From contig NW_005199601.1 of the NCBI RefSeq assembly GCF_000372725.1, forward strand, positions 458,168 through 522,167: DNA of 64,000 nt. The letters are read 5' to 3'. The notes below the pieces were generated by a model. The model was not told the origin of the DNA. It made no database searches and was given only the letters and a program-made list of their open reading frames with translations. The position numbers and the translations under genes were made by a program. This document shows positions 18,414 through 28,988 of the stretch, in pieces; the first letter of the stretch is position 1, and each line of letters begins with the position of its first letter. Source of the stretch: Emiliania huxleyi CCMP1516. Taxonomy: Eukaryota; Haptophyta; Isochrysidales; Noelaerhabdaceae.

Positions 18414-20317
18414 TCACTCGGCCGCATTGCCGCACGAGTCCTCGCTCAGGAGCACGTTGAGCTTCGCGGCGTCCGTGTCCTCATTAATGAACCACTGCTC
18501 GATGCTCGACGCAGAGACAAAGAGGCCGACCGGCGTCGTCAGCGAGACAGCGTGCCGCAGGAATCGCGCGCGCGCCCGCCTCCGCGTGATCCGGCCGCGC
18601 TGAATCCGCTGTATCTCGACTGCAGAGCGAGCCTTGGTCGCCGGGCCAAAGAAAGGGAACAGCCCGCCCTTCTCCACGATCGAGCTTCGACCCGCCGCAC
18701 CGTCGTCGTCGCGCGCCACGGACAGCCTCTCCGCCTGCAACTCTGCCGCCCGCCTCCTCTGCTGGTCTCGCGCCATCTTTGCTTTCATCAGCGCCGATGA
18801 GAGCATCGGGACCAGCTGCCCCTCCTTGTCGTAGCCGGTAGGCCTCGCACGGTGCAGCGCTCGCCCGAGGAGCGGCACGGTGAAGACCAGGTAGGGCAGC
18901 GAGAGGAGAGCCCACGTCAGCTTGGCATAGTAGGCGTAGCACCAGAGCAGCCACGACGGCCGGCCGCGAGCGGTGGCCACGGCGGCGTTGGCGGCGAGGG
19001 CGGCGGCGATGAGCACGAGGACAACCGCATCGTATAGCAGGAAGTAGGGCAGGAAGCCTACGTGCTGAAGACACCGAGTCAGGGGGGGAGACGGTGTTGT
19101 GCAGGGACAGCAGAAGACGTGTCCAGTTCGAACAAAAGAGTACGTATTCCGTATCTAGGGCGAAGGGCCTCCGCGGCGCCTCTGGACCCCGTATCGGATG
19201 CGAGCAGCAGCGATCGCCCCTTGAACCTCCTCGTGGCTGGGCGGCGCGGCCTCCGCCCGCAGCCGCACGTACCCCCGGCCGGCCGACGGCGCCGCGCCGC
19301 CGGGTGCAGCGGCGGCGGCGGCACGGCCTCCGAGCTTGCCCATCGCCTTGTCCACTCGGACCTGCTCGAGGGCGAGCAGCTCCTCGGGGCCTGCGGTCCG
19401 GATACACCGAGGTCAGGGCGGGAATGCGGCCTCGCTCTCGAGCGCTAGTTGGAACACACGAGCCCGTACTCCGCTTCTCTCTAGGGCGAGGGGCCTCCAA
19501 AGGCGCGGCCGCCCACAAGCAGCAGCCCCGACATGGCCAGCAGCGCTACACGAGCCACCTCGAGCAGCGCGATTGAGAGGGGCAGCGCGGGCGCCATCGC
19601 GGCGCAGGAGGCTGGGTCGCCGTCCGCGGCGCGCTGCAGGCACGAGAGGAACGCATATGCGATGGAGGAGGCGGAGAAGACGCCCGAGATGAACTGGAAC
19701 GACTTGAAGGAGAGGATGTAGCCCACGAGCTGGGACTCGTCGCTCTTGTCGATGAGCACAAACAGCAGGATGAAGACAAGCACGTTTGTCCCAAACGCGG
19801 GGCTCATCTTGAGAAGGATGACCCCGAGCGCCACGCCGTCCCGCTCCGCCACGCTGCGCAGCTTGTTGCCGTCGGCGGGCTTGAGCGAGTGGAGAACGCG
19901 CGCGCGCACGCAGTTCCACGCGCCAAACTGCAGGCGCGGTCGCCGTGCCCAGTGGAAGAGCTGCCTCCGCTTCTCCTTGGCGCGTGCGCGGCCGGCCGTC
20001 TCCATGATGGACTCCTCGATCGTCTCCTTCAGGTCCGGCCACGCGCCGGCAAAGACCTGGTCCGCGAGACGCTCCATCCAGCGGCTGGCGTACGGCGGCT
20101 TGAGCATTCGTTTCAAGGACGCGCCAAACGCCCGCAGGACTTTCTCGACGGAGTGCTGCAGGGCGCGGTCGAGCAGGCCTTTCACAACCGCGTCGGTCTG
20201 CTCTTGCTGAAACTCGAGCGCTGAATCGAGCTTTCTGCCAGCACGTGACGCGGCGCCAGTAATGTCGCGGCAGCCCCGCGCAAGCGCTTCCGCTGTACGT
20301 CCGCGCGCTCCTTTCAT
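18414..20317 (-). CDS. multi-pass membrane protein with IQ-like motif, unknown function
   Basis: Three exons (19495-20317, 19169-19390, 18414-19057) join in phase to about 562 residues. An amphipathic N-terminal region (WMERLADQVFAGAWPDLK) is followed by hydrophobic helices (VLVFILLFVLI, LLEVARVALLAMSGLLLV, AVVLVLIAAALAANAAV). A conserved-looking cytoplasmic stretch follows (LTWALLSLPYLVF, RPTGYDKEGQLVPMLSSAL), then a calmodulin-binding-like motif AVEIQRIQRGRITRRRARAR. I believe similar proteins occur in other algae, but I cannot name a family. The two introns (19391-19494 and 19058-19168) have GC donors and resemble each other at both ends. The frame is open to an alternative ATG at 20482, which would add 55 residues. 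Confidence 0.7.
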
Positions 20318-20425
20318 TGGCGAGGGATGGCGCGCAGGGCGGCGGCCTTTGGGCGTGCGAGAAAAGAATTTACGCCGCGGCTCGACACAGGTGCGAACTG
20401 GCGCGTGCAAGAATTCTTCACTTGA

Positions 20426-20476
20426 CCCTGGATGTGAGGTTGATGACTTGGCCCCGGATACTCCAAGTGCTCGCGC
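20426..20476 (+). repeat. partial copy of the CTGGATGTGAGGTTGATGAC repeat
   Basis: Shares CCTGGATGTGAGGTTGATGA and CTCCAAGTGCTC with the longer copies at 33801-33902 and 34067-34168. Confidence 0.5.
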
Positions 20477-20483
20477 GCGCATG

Positions 20484-21099
20484 GTTCCGTAGCCCGTCTA
20501 GTGCCTCACTGACCGACTCCAGCGCTACGGTGCACGTGGCCGGTGTGGTACTGGGGCTGGGCAGCCTTGGTTGGGGCCGGCGGAGACCGCCGTCTAGCGA
20601 GCGGTCGCACTAGTCGGATATCGTTGTTTGACCTGTTTGTTCAACGGTTGTTTGACCATACTTTGAGCCTTAATTATTAATTCGTGTTTGGGTCTCTGAG
20701 GTCGATACGAGCGTCTATAACTTGCCACAAGCAAGCTTTCAAAAGTCAAAACACAAGTTTGGTATTGCTAAAAATCTCTCTCTCAAAAGTCCTGCTGAGC
20801 GGGACTCGCAGAACCGCCGTCCGCGCGCTGTGAACAGCGCCGTGGTCAAACACTGTTCAACGTCGTCAAACACGTGACGGTCCAGTAACCGCCAGTGGTA
20901 CTGGTACCATCGCCTCTGAGAGGCACCAGTGTGTGGTCGGGAACGCATGAACGATACCATGTTTTGCGTGTGATCTGTGATCTGTGAGGGTCCGCCCGCA
21001 GGCGCATTTTGTATACCGAGGCGGTGCCCGGTGCCGAGCGCAGGCAGAGCCCACAGGTCGGACCTTAAGACAGCATTGTAGATCCCTGGGCGAGGGTGG
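20484..21099. other. no gene; AT-richer spacer
   Basis: Contains GTTTGACC/GTCAAAC words, the motif ATTGCTAAAAATCTCTC at 20764 (shared with three other places in the window) and a small hairpin around 20895-20925 (TGGTACTGGTACCA). No coding sequence is supported. Confidence 0.4.
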
Positions 21100-21660
21100 T
21101 GGAGAGGGCGGTCCGGCGGCGGAGCACCCACCTCCTCCCGGCGTGCCGGGAGGCAGGATGTCATCCCCCGTGATCCAGACCGCCCCGTTGGAGGTAGACC
21201 GCTCGTCTAGCCAATCAGCCTTAAGCGAGCGGCCTGGCCGTTGGAATGGCCGAGTATCCGAGAGGCGGCAGCCTCTGCCCTCGGAGAGGGGGGGAGGTCT
21301 ATGACCTACCTAGTTGTCCGGCATGCGAGGGCATGCTCGGCCGTTCGGAGTCCCCCCTCGTAGAGGACGTCGGAGGGAGGGGAGGACGACTGTCCCTGAC
21401 GGCGAACCTCAGTTACGAGCCGCCCTCCCCTCGAGACGCGAGGCCAGTGCACTTGGGGCCAAGCCCCCGCGTACACCGTCCCACACGCCTCACGCGGCCT
21501 CTGGCTGGAGCGGGATCGCAAGCGAGTCCCCCAGGCCGGCGCGCGTCTTCCGAGAGAGGAGCCGGAGCAAGGGACCTCCTTAGTAAGCCGGCATGCAGGC
21601 GCATGCACGGCCGTTCAGAAACTTTCCCAGCCGTTGGAATGGCTGCGCTCCCGCCCCTCA
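21100..21660. repeat. cluster of hairpins with an internal duplication
   Basis: Many short palindromes occur, e.g. CTCCCGGCGTGCCGGGAG and GGCCGTTGGAATGGCC. A block at about 21310-21350 (CCGGCATGCGAGGGCATGC then CGGCCGTTCGGAG) returns at about 21590-21625 as a diverged copy. It probably represents ends of non-autonomous elements; no coding function is evident. Confidence 0.5.
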
Positions 21661-21893
21661 CCGGGCCGAACGGGTAGTGGGCGTTGGCGCCGAAGAGGGA
21701 GGAGTCGCCGAAGGACGGGTAGTCGTCGGTCATGCGGGGGGAGGAGGAGTCGGCGAGCAGCAGGGAGGAGAAATGCCTGAGAGGGTGGGGAGGGAGGCGT
21801 GAGGCGCGAGGTGAGGGGGCGCGGGGCGCGGGGCGTGCGTGGGACGCGAGGCGTGAGGCGCAGGGCGTTGGGCGGGAGGGCGCGGGGCGCTCG

Positions 21894-22042
<149 letters not shown>

Positions 22043-22204
22043 GGTTTGTTTGTGCGAGGGCTGGGCGGGGCAGGGCAGGGCGGCGGCGAGCGGCGAGCGG
22101 CGTCGGCGAGATCGGCGACGAAGAGAGGCGATGGCGACGTACACGGTGGCAGTGTTCACGGCAGCAGCGCCGGTGGCGGCCCCGCGCGGCGGCGGCGGCG
22201 CCCT

Positions 22205-22680
22205 GAGTGAGGCAGACTGCCCTGCACAGCCTGCTGGGAACGCTCCCGACGAGCGGCGCGCCATGCGGGCCCGCCGCGGGCGACGCGGGCGGCGAGCCGA
22301 CACGCGTGTCGCCGGCGTAGACAGCACTGGCGAAGCGAGGCGGCTGGCGCCGGCCCCGGAGGCGGCTGCAGTAAGAGCAGCGAGGCAGAAGTCACTGTCC
22401 AAGGCGTATACTGAGCAGGCTGCCATCGAGCAGCGCGCCATGCGGGCCTGCCGCCGGCGACGAGATTGGAGAGCCGACAGGCATCGAAGAGGTAGGTACT
22501 GAGGAGGGCCATCGCGCCCGAGGCGGTCCGCGCCGGCCCTGCAGGCCGTCACAGAGAGCCTGGCGAGGCTGTACAGAATGCCGAGAGCATACTGAGCAGG
22601 CTGCCGTCGAGCGACGAGCCATGCTGGCTCGTCGCAGGCGATGAGGTCGAGGAGCCGATCGGAGCGTCGCAGAGGCTGCC
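22205..22680. repeat. tandem repeat, unit about 178 bp, three copies
   Basis: Related blocks around GCGCCATGCGGGCC lie at 22259, 22437 and 22618 (the last diverged). On the minus strand each block can encode a similar short peptide (RARMARRSS, QARMARCSM, RASMARRST). It could be a remnant of a repetitive gene, but no complete gene is evident. Confidence 0.55.
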
Positions 22681-23365
22681 GACCACTGCCGTTCGCCCTC
22701 GGGCCCAGGGGTGGAAGGCAAGCTTCCTGGCGTTTCTGGCGAGCGTCCAGACGTCGCAGAGCATCCGGCAGGCGCGCAGCGACCCAAATTTTTGCTCACC
22801 GCACGGCCGTGCGAGCCGTCGGTCGGTGGTGATGGTCGGCGTCGGGCGCGCGCCGACCGACGCGGCGGCGGTGGGCGTCATGTGGCGCGTTTTGGGACTA
22901 GACATTGTCCGAATTGCGGCGGACGTCCCTTATTTTGCGTGTGCAGTTGTAGGTATATTGTGTGTGCAGCACGTCTACAAGTTGCTATGTCTGAGCGCCT
23001 CTCGACCGGCGAGCCTGTCCCGGGCTCCACGTACCACGACGGACGAGCCGGAGTTCACGACCGCCACGGCCCACTCCAACGCCCAGAGAGAGAGAGATTT
23101 TTAGCAATATGTTAACGCCCAAGAAAAGAAGAATCTCTCTCCCCCAACGCCCACCCCTCAGCACCAGTCTTCTAGGTGGAGGCGGTCCCGCTGGTATCGT
23201 CGGGAAGGTCGAGGAGGGTGGGTAGATGAGCGAGAACCTGACGACGCCTGTAACCGGGTACCCACATTGCGAGGGTGGCGGCGGCGAGTCGGCGCGAGGT
23301 TCGAGGTTTGCTGGACGGAGTCAAGTGTCTCGCCGAAGAGTGTCTCGCCGAAGAGATCGAGGGAC
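22681..23365. other. no supported gene
   Basis: 5' side of the F-box gene. A minus-strand copy of the ATTGCTAAAAATCTCTC motif is at 23088-23108. Confidence 0.4.
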
Positions 23366-24400
23366 ATGTCGTCACTTTGCGACGAGGTGCTAAGCACCGA
23401 CGAGCTCCTAGGCGTCATCCTCGGCATCCTCCTGCGCGAGGATGCGCTGCGCCGCTGCAAGTGCGCTCGCCTCGTGTGCAAGCGCTGGAAGGATGAGCTG
23501 GCACGCGCCGCAAAGACGCCGCCGCGCGGCTGGAAGAGCTTCACCAAGAACTGCGTCTACCTGCGTGGCCGGGTGGAGTCACTGCCGGATGACGAGTCCG
23601 ACCCGGGTTCGCGGTGGATGCGGGCCATCTACGAGCAGGGGCTGAACGGCCTGCTCGACAGCCGCTTGCCGCATGTGCATGCGTCCTGCGCCGCGCTCGT
23701 GGCGCACCACAAGGCGATGCGCCTGAGGGGGCTCTACGTCGTGCTGGCCCCCGCCGCGGCTCACCAACGCTGGCTCGCGGCATTCGCGCGCGACGGCATC
23801 TCGGCATTCGCCAACGGCGGCCGGCCCGAACAGCGCTACGCAGGATTTGCAAGTCTCGGGCACCGGCTTGCCCAAGGACAGTCGATCGAGGTTGTCGTCT
23901 CCACGTACTCCATGGCCGCCACTGACATATGGTTCATACTGCAGTTCCGCCCAAAGTATGTCTTTTTCGAGGGCGGCCTCTGCCAGCCCAAGCAGTACGC
24001 GTCGAGGCTCGCACCGCTGCTCCTCGCCTCGCCGCACCTCGCAGAGCCGCCGAACGGCGTCCTGATTGACGACGCCAGCCTGCTGCAGCACCACGCCAGG
24101 AGCATGGAGCTCATCCGCTTCAGCATGGATCGGTTCATCAAAATCTGGCAGCAGGAGGAGGCGAGGCGCGGTGAGGCGAGAACGGGGGGCGGCTCGGACG
24201 CAACCTCCGAGTCGGACTCGGTGGCCTCGGAGGAGGAGGACACGGAGCAAGCCGTGGCCGCCGCGCCGTCGCGGCCGCCCTTGTTTGACTCGCCGACGGA
24301 GTTCGGCGCTGGAGCGCTCCTGTCGCTCCTGCAGGGCGGCCGCGTCTCGAGCCTCCTGAGGCTGCTTGGGTGGGCGGTGTACACGGAGCGAGGCGTGTGA
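23366..24400 (+). CDS. F-box protein with degenerate SNF2-helicase-like region
   Basis: 344 residues, intronless. The N-terminus reads LSTDELLGVILGILLREDALRRC...ARLVCKRWKDEL, an F-box, which normally docks a protein on an SCF ubiquitin ligase. The middle resembles part of a SNF2 helicase: LYVVLAPAAAHQRWLAAF (motif Ia-like) and IEVVVSTYSMA (motif Ib-like). The Walker B DEAH position reads FFEGG, and no Walker A is present, so ATPase activity is unlikely. An acidic Ser/Glu stretch (SESDSVASEEEDTEQ) follows. The ATG chosen starts the F-box directly. I infer a substrate-binding module derived from a helicase; the F-box call is firmer than the helicase resemblance. Confidence 0.7.
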   Translation: MSSLCDEVLSTDELLGVILGILLREDALRRCKCARLVCKRWKDELARAAKTPPRGWKSFTKNCVYLRGRVESLPDDESDPGSRWMRAIYEQGLNGLLDSRLPHVHASCAALVAHHKAMRLRGLYVVLAPAAAHQRWLAAFARDGISAFANGGRPEQRYAGFASLGHRLAQGQSIEVVVSTYSMAATDIWFILQFRPKYVFFEGGLCQPKQYASRLAPLLLASPHLAEPPNGVLIDDASLLQHHARSMELIRFSMDRFIKIWQQEEARRGEARTGGGSDATSESDSVASEEEDTEQAVAAAPSRPPLFDSPTEFGAGALLSLLQGGRVSSLLRLLGWAVYTERGV

Positions 24401-25260
24401 AGAAGGCTGTGGCGGCGCCGCCGGCTTAGGCTGTGGCGGCGCCGGTGGCGCCAGCGACGTGTTCAAACGACACCACGCGCCGTTTTTGCGCGGTTGATTT
24501 GCGCGGTTTTTCTACTTCTTTTCATTTTCGAGATTTTCTACCTAGACACGCTAGAGGGGTAAGGTAAGGTAAGGTAAACGTGCAAGGGGGGGCGACCCTC
24601 GCATCTCCACGCCCGGGACACGGGCAGGAGCCCCACGGCATTCAAAGTGCAAGCACCGGCCCGGTGCCGTGGGTGAGCAACCTGCACCCCACTCCCTCCC
24701 TCCCAGACACAACCCGCGCACACAACCTCCACAGCGTGGACGACTACGTGTTCAGAAACACCAAGCAGGGAGGCGAGGGTGAAGGGGTAAGGGGCTGTGT
24801 GGGGCAGAATCTTCATCCGGCTTATCTGTGACTACTCCATCTAGCCTGGGGGGTCGCACGTCTCCCAAGCCGCGTCCCGTCAGCACTGTCCCCGAGTGGT
24901 CCCGCCTCGGCGGCACACACTCTCGACCAGGACAGTCCCGCCAACGGAAACGTGTCGCGCGCCGGCGACGATTGCGGCGTGGTTGTTGTGAAGCGGAGAT
25001 GGCTCGACCACCGCCCTGCTTCGCAGACCGGGCGAGGAGGGGCCTGCTCCCGTTCCGCGAGGAACAGGAGGTTTCCCCCCCTCCCCCGGCCGGAGCAGCC
25101 ACGGTGGAAGGCAGCCCCTTGAGTCGAGGGCGGCGCTACCATTGCGCTGACTCAAAGACCAGCTAGCTTGTGCGACCGAGGTTGAAAAATTCTTTTTCTG
25201 AAAATTCTCTCACAACACATAAAATGTCGAAACGGAGCCAGTAGCAGCCGTCTCGCCGGC
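24401..25260. other. no supported gene
   Basis: Holds a (GGTAA)4 run at about 24558-24577. Overlapping frames on both strands show no family features. Confidence 0.4.
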
Positions 25261-25870
25261 ATGGAGCTGCTGTGGTTCATGCTCGGCACGCTCGCCGTGG
25301 CCGCCGCCGTCGCCGGCGCGCTCTGCCTCTTAGGCACACCGTCGGCCTCCGCGTCGGCCTCCGCGTTGGCCACCGCGAGCGTTCGAACTGGTGCTGGTGG
25401 CGGCAAGCCGGGGAATGGCCGCAGCTATCCTCGCGCGCGCGCGGCCACCGTGCCCGTCCGGTGCGACCCTGGCGGCCGCCTCGCGGTCCTGCTCGTGCGC
25501 TCGCGGAACCATCCCGAGTCGTTTGTCTTTCCGGGCGGCGGGATTGAGCCTGGCGAGAGCGAGCAGGAGGCGGCTCGGCGGGAGACGGAGGAGGAGGCGG
25601 GTGTGGTCGGCCGGATCGGGCGCAGGCTGGGCAGCCACTCGGACGAGCGGCGCAACACCACTGCCCTCTTCGTGCTGCACGTCCACGACACGCTCGACGA
25701 GTGGGCAGAGGCGCGAGGCCGTAGTCGCGGCACTCGCACCGGCCGGCAACACACAGCACTGCACGCACCCCACCTCTGCCCCGCGCACTTCACTAGGCGG
25801 GCGAGCGCGGCAACCGGCAGTGGCACTCGCTCGGCGTCGTCGGCACGCGCGCCTCCGAGGTGTCGCACGC
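25261..25870 (+). CDS. Nudix hydrolase, diphosphoinositol-polyphosphate-phosphatase-like, 3' end unresolved
   Basis: Nudix enzymes cleave nucleoside diphosphates linked to another group; this subtype also acts on diphosphoinositol polyphosphates. The start codon opens a hydrophobic anchor (MELLWFMLGTLAVAAAVAGA), then LLVRSRNHPESFVFPGGG, then the Nudix box GIEPGESEQEAARRETEEEA, all key residues present. LFVLHVHDTLDEWAE follows. Exon 1 is 25261-25710. An 86-bp intron with a GC donor (25711-25796) leads to exon 2 starting AGERGNRQWHSLG, which matches the family's W/R-W step. Exon 2 then runs into a CACACG microsatellite, homopolymers and an assembly gap, so the C-terminus is unknown. The membrane anchor is unusual for this subtype, which is normally soluble. 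Confidence 0.75.
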
Positions 25871-26012
25871 ACGCGCACGCGCTCGCGCTCGCGCACGCAC
25901 ACGCACACACGCACGCACGCATGCAATCACGCACGCACACACACACGCACGCACACACACACACACACGCACGCACACGCACGCACGCACGCGCACACAC
26001 GCACACACCGGC
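25858..26012. repeat. CACG/CACA microsatellite
   Basis: An imperfect run of CGCACA and CACACA units at the 3' side of the Nudix gene. Confidence 0.9.
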
Positions 26013-26129
26013 GAGGGACTCCAGCACACCCCACGCCGCGGGGCCAGCACGCGGGGCCAGCACGCACACATCGCAAGACGGCTCAAGACTATACGCCCTG
26101 GGGAAGAGAGCGCAAGGGCGCAGCCAGCG

Positions 26130-26470
26130 CGCGCGCGGGGGGGGGGGGGGGGGGGGGCCCACCCATTTACCGGAAAGGGGGGGGGGGGGGGACAAACATT
26201 TGAACCTGAAGGGCCCCCCAAATTTCCAAACCCAGGGAAAAAAGGGGGGCCCCTACCCCCCCAAAAGACCCCCAGCCCTCCAAAAGGGGCCCCCACAGCG
26301 GGGGAAAGGGGGACCCAAAACCCCCCCCCCCCCCCCCGGGGGAGGCCCCCCNNNNNNNNNNNNNNNNNNNNNNNNNNNNNNNNNNNNNNNNNNNNNNNNN
26401 NNNNNNNNNNNNNNNNNNNNNNNNNNNNNNNNNNNNNNNNNNNNNNNNNNNGGGTGGGGGGGGGGGGCTA
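26130..26470. other. assembly gap (26352-26451) bounded by G and C homopolymers
   Basis: Exactly 100 N, the usual size for a gap of unknown length. The flanks (26138-26351 and 26452-26467) are long G/C runs that look like low-quality read ends. Confidence 0.95.
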
Positions 26471-26474
26471 GCGA

Positions 26475-27300
26475 TTGAGCGTGAAGGTGCCTCCAGACTT
26501 CCGACCCACGGCGAGCAAGGGCGGCCCGTACCCACACGAAGCAGCCACAGCCATCCAACGAGCGCACGCACAGCGCGGGAGAGGGGGACGCGAAGCCCAC
26601 CGCACCACCCACGGGACTGAGCCCACACTGGATTCGGTACCCTGCGGAAGAGGCGGACGCGCGGGCCTCCGCCCGACTTGCCTCACCTCACGGACCTGCC
26701 TCACCTCAGGCGGCGCTGGCCCGACTCGGAGCCGCGCTGCACGTCAAGCCGGCGCAAGCCCTTTAGCCCTGGCCCTACCTAGCCCTAGCCGCGCTGCACG
26801 TCAAGCCGGCGCACTCCGCGGCCTAGATGCTAACCCTGGCCCTAGCCCTAATCAGTGAGTGAATGGCTCCAGGTGCACCAGGAGACCCTCCGACTTCTCC
26901 GTGATCAGCTGGCCGCCGTCGCCTCCGAGGCGAGATCACGCGAGATCACGCGAGATCACTCGAGATCACTCGAGATCACTCGAGATCACTCGTCGGCGGC
27001 TCGCACAGCGCCGAGTGTTGCGCAGCCGCCCCTCCCTCACCACGTCGCGTCCCCTGCCACGCAGGCAGAGCGCGAGGAGCTTGCTACCCGCGCAGGTCGG
27101 GCGGAGATTGCCGATGCGCCCGCGCCGGCGAGGAGGAGGTGATGGCGGAGAGAGCGCGCGCCGCCGCCCGAGTGCGAGTCGGGCGCAGGAGTGGCGGGCA
27201 GCGCGGACCTCGACGCCGACAGCTCGGAGCCGGGGGCGGTGGAGGGCTGATTGGGTCGCCTGCTGTCTTTCTGACGGACGCGCGCCGGTTGCGCGCTATC
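26475..27300 (+). other. possible exon fragments, coiled-coil-like; telomere-like words
   Basis: A duplicated block GCTGCACGTCAAGCCGGCGC occurs at about 26738 and 26794. Between and after the copies are CCCTAGCCCTA-type words. A helical peptide (SEWLQVHQETLRLLRDQL) starts near 26855 and another (AEREELATRAGRAEI) near 27067. They could be exons of one gene split by an intron of 10-bp repeats, but I cannot assemble a complete frame. Confidence 0.3.
26931..26992 (+). repeat. 10-bp tandem repeat CGAGATCACT/CGAGATCACG, six units
   Basis: Six consecutive decamers. The CGAGAT core is the same word that recurs at 2028-2480, 16825-16860, 46985-47215, 48180-48300, 48725-48800 and 55640-55680. Confidence 0.95.
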
Positions 27301-27799
27301 ACGCGCGCGGGTGAGACTGCGAGCCACTACGTAGGGCGTCTTGCTTGCTGTGCGGCTCTTTCTTATCATTTCACATCAGATTCGGTCCTGTGCGATCCAC
27401 GACGCACGAGCGGTGCGAGGCGCAGAGACGAGAAGCGGAGAGCCGAAGCCCGAACCGCGAAAACGGAGTGTGAGGTTGACCCAGAGTCAGTCTCTATTCC
27501 CCGCCCCCGCCCGCGCATCTGGCTTCAGCTGCTTTCCCTCTCGCCACCTGCCGCAGCAAGTGGCGCCATGGAGCCGCCCGCGAAGGCTGCGCTCAACGTC
27601 CTCGCCCCCGCGAGGGGGCTGCGCTCACCAATCACTGTCCTCGCGACGACTGCACTCGCTTGCTTTTTTTCGCTCGGATCCTGCAGATCTTCATAGTAGA
27701 CCGGAGGGCTACGAAGCCTTCACACTCCAAGGGGCTGCGACGACTGCGTGACCGACCGCACCCCCTCCGCGCCCTGCGCCACCAGCGCCGCCACCGCTC

Positions 27800-28687
27800 C
27801 TAACTTCGACTTCGATCGCCTTCAGGATTCCCTTTTTTTCATCAAGAACGGCGGTGAACATGAGCACGACGGCGCCCCGCTCGAGGGCCGAGGCAAGTTC
27901 GGCGGAGAGGTCCGATGCACGACGACATTGTCGCCGCCACCATCCGGCCGGATGAAACCGAAATCACCATTGAAGCGCAAGAATGTGCCCGTCTGAGTCT
28001 TCGGTCCTGCATCACCACCTCCGCCACCACCGCCGCCACGACCACCGCCGCCCCCGCTCGCGTGTTCGGATTGGACCTCGGCCGCCCTCCATTTTCCCTT
28101 TCTTTCATCAAATTCGGCGGTGGACGTGACCCGCGCAGGCTCTCCGGACCGAGCCAAGGCTCTCCGGACCGAGCCAAGAAAAGCCTCCGGGAGGTCGCTC
28201 TGATGCACAAAATCACTTCGCCATCATCGAGCACAATGCGGCCGAATTCTTTCTCGCTGTCGAAGTACAGGTTGCCGCCAAGCCGCCCTGCAGCATCCCC
28301 ACCGCCACCACCGCCACCCACCACGTGACCGCCGCCGCCAACACCGCCGCCACCCACCACGTGACCGCCGCCGCCACCCCCGTCGCCACCACCGCCCACC
28401 ACGTGACCGCCGCCACCACCCCCGTCGCCACCACCGCCGCCGCCACCAACTCTTCCTCCAGCCTGTGCCGGCGGAGGCACTGACGGCGATGCTGGCGGCG
28501 CGGGGGCCGCCGCTGCCGCTGGCACTCTCGCGAAACCCTTGCCAACCGCGCTGCTCGCGTTGGCAGCCAGTCTGCCCAGACCGCTGGCGCCTCGCCAGAA
28601 GAGTTTTTCAACTTGATGCAGGCGGTTGCGAGGCACCCGAAAGGTCGCCCCGCTGCCCCCCCCGCAACGGAGAATCCACTCCGCCAT
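27800..28687 (-). CDS. protein with two cold-shock domains and Gly-rich linkers; frame disrupted
   Basis: Cold-shock domains bind single-stranded RNA or DNA. A leader (MAEWILRCGGG...) and an Ala/Pro and Gly/His/Val-rich linker precede domain 1: NLYFDSEKEFGRIVLDDGE, continued in another frame as SDFVHQSDLPEAFLG and TAEFDERKGKWRAAEV. A second Gly-rich linker leads to domain 2: GTFLRFNGDFGFIRPDGGGD and VVVHRTS, continued in a third frame as VVLMFTAVLDEKKG. Each domain thus needs a shift of frame close to the FVH/VVH step, and there is no room for a normal intron. Either the assembly has small indels at GC-rich sites, or this is a decaying copy. Cold-shock proteins with Gly-rich linkers are common in plants and algae. 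Confidence 0.6.
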
Positions 28688-28988
28688 TCATCCTCCCTTC
28701 TGGCACCAGCGCCGAAACTCGCCGCTATGCGAAAGCCCGAGTGGGGGAGTTTGAGAGTTTGGGGCCGGGGGACGCGAGAGAAGCGGGGCCAGCCGCTCTC
28801 CGAGACTCCGCGCCGCCTTCGACTCGGAAAAGCCGGAATTTTACTTTGAGATTGCCTTCGAGAGCGCCCGCAGCCCACTTTACTATCGAATACTTTTAGG
28901 TTTGTTGACTAGTAGCGAAAAAAAACTGGGAGCGAACCCCAGCGGAAGTCAGCTCCTTGGCCTCTGCTGCCGCTCGTCGGCGCCCAGC

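Noticed and set aside
26760-26850. CCCTAGCCCTA and CTAACCCTGGCCCTA words as a telomere or interstitial telomeric array
   Set aside because: Only a few irregular units mixed with other sequence; too short and degenerate to call.
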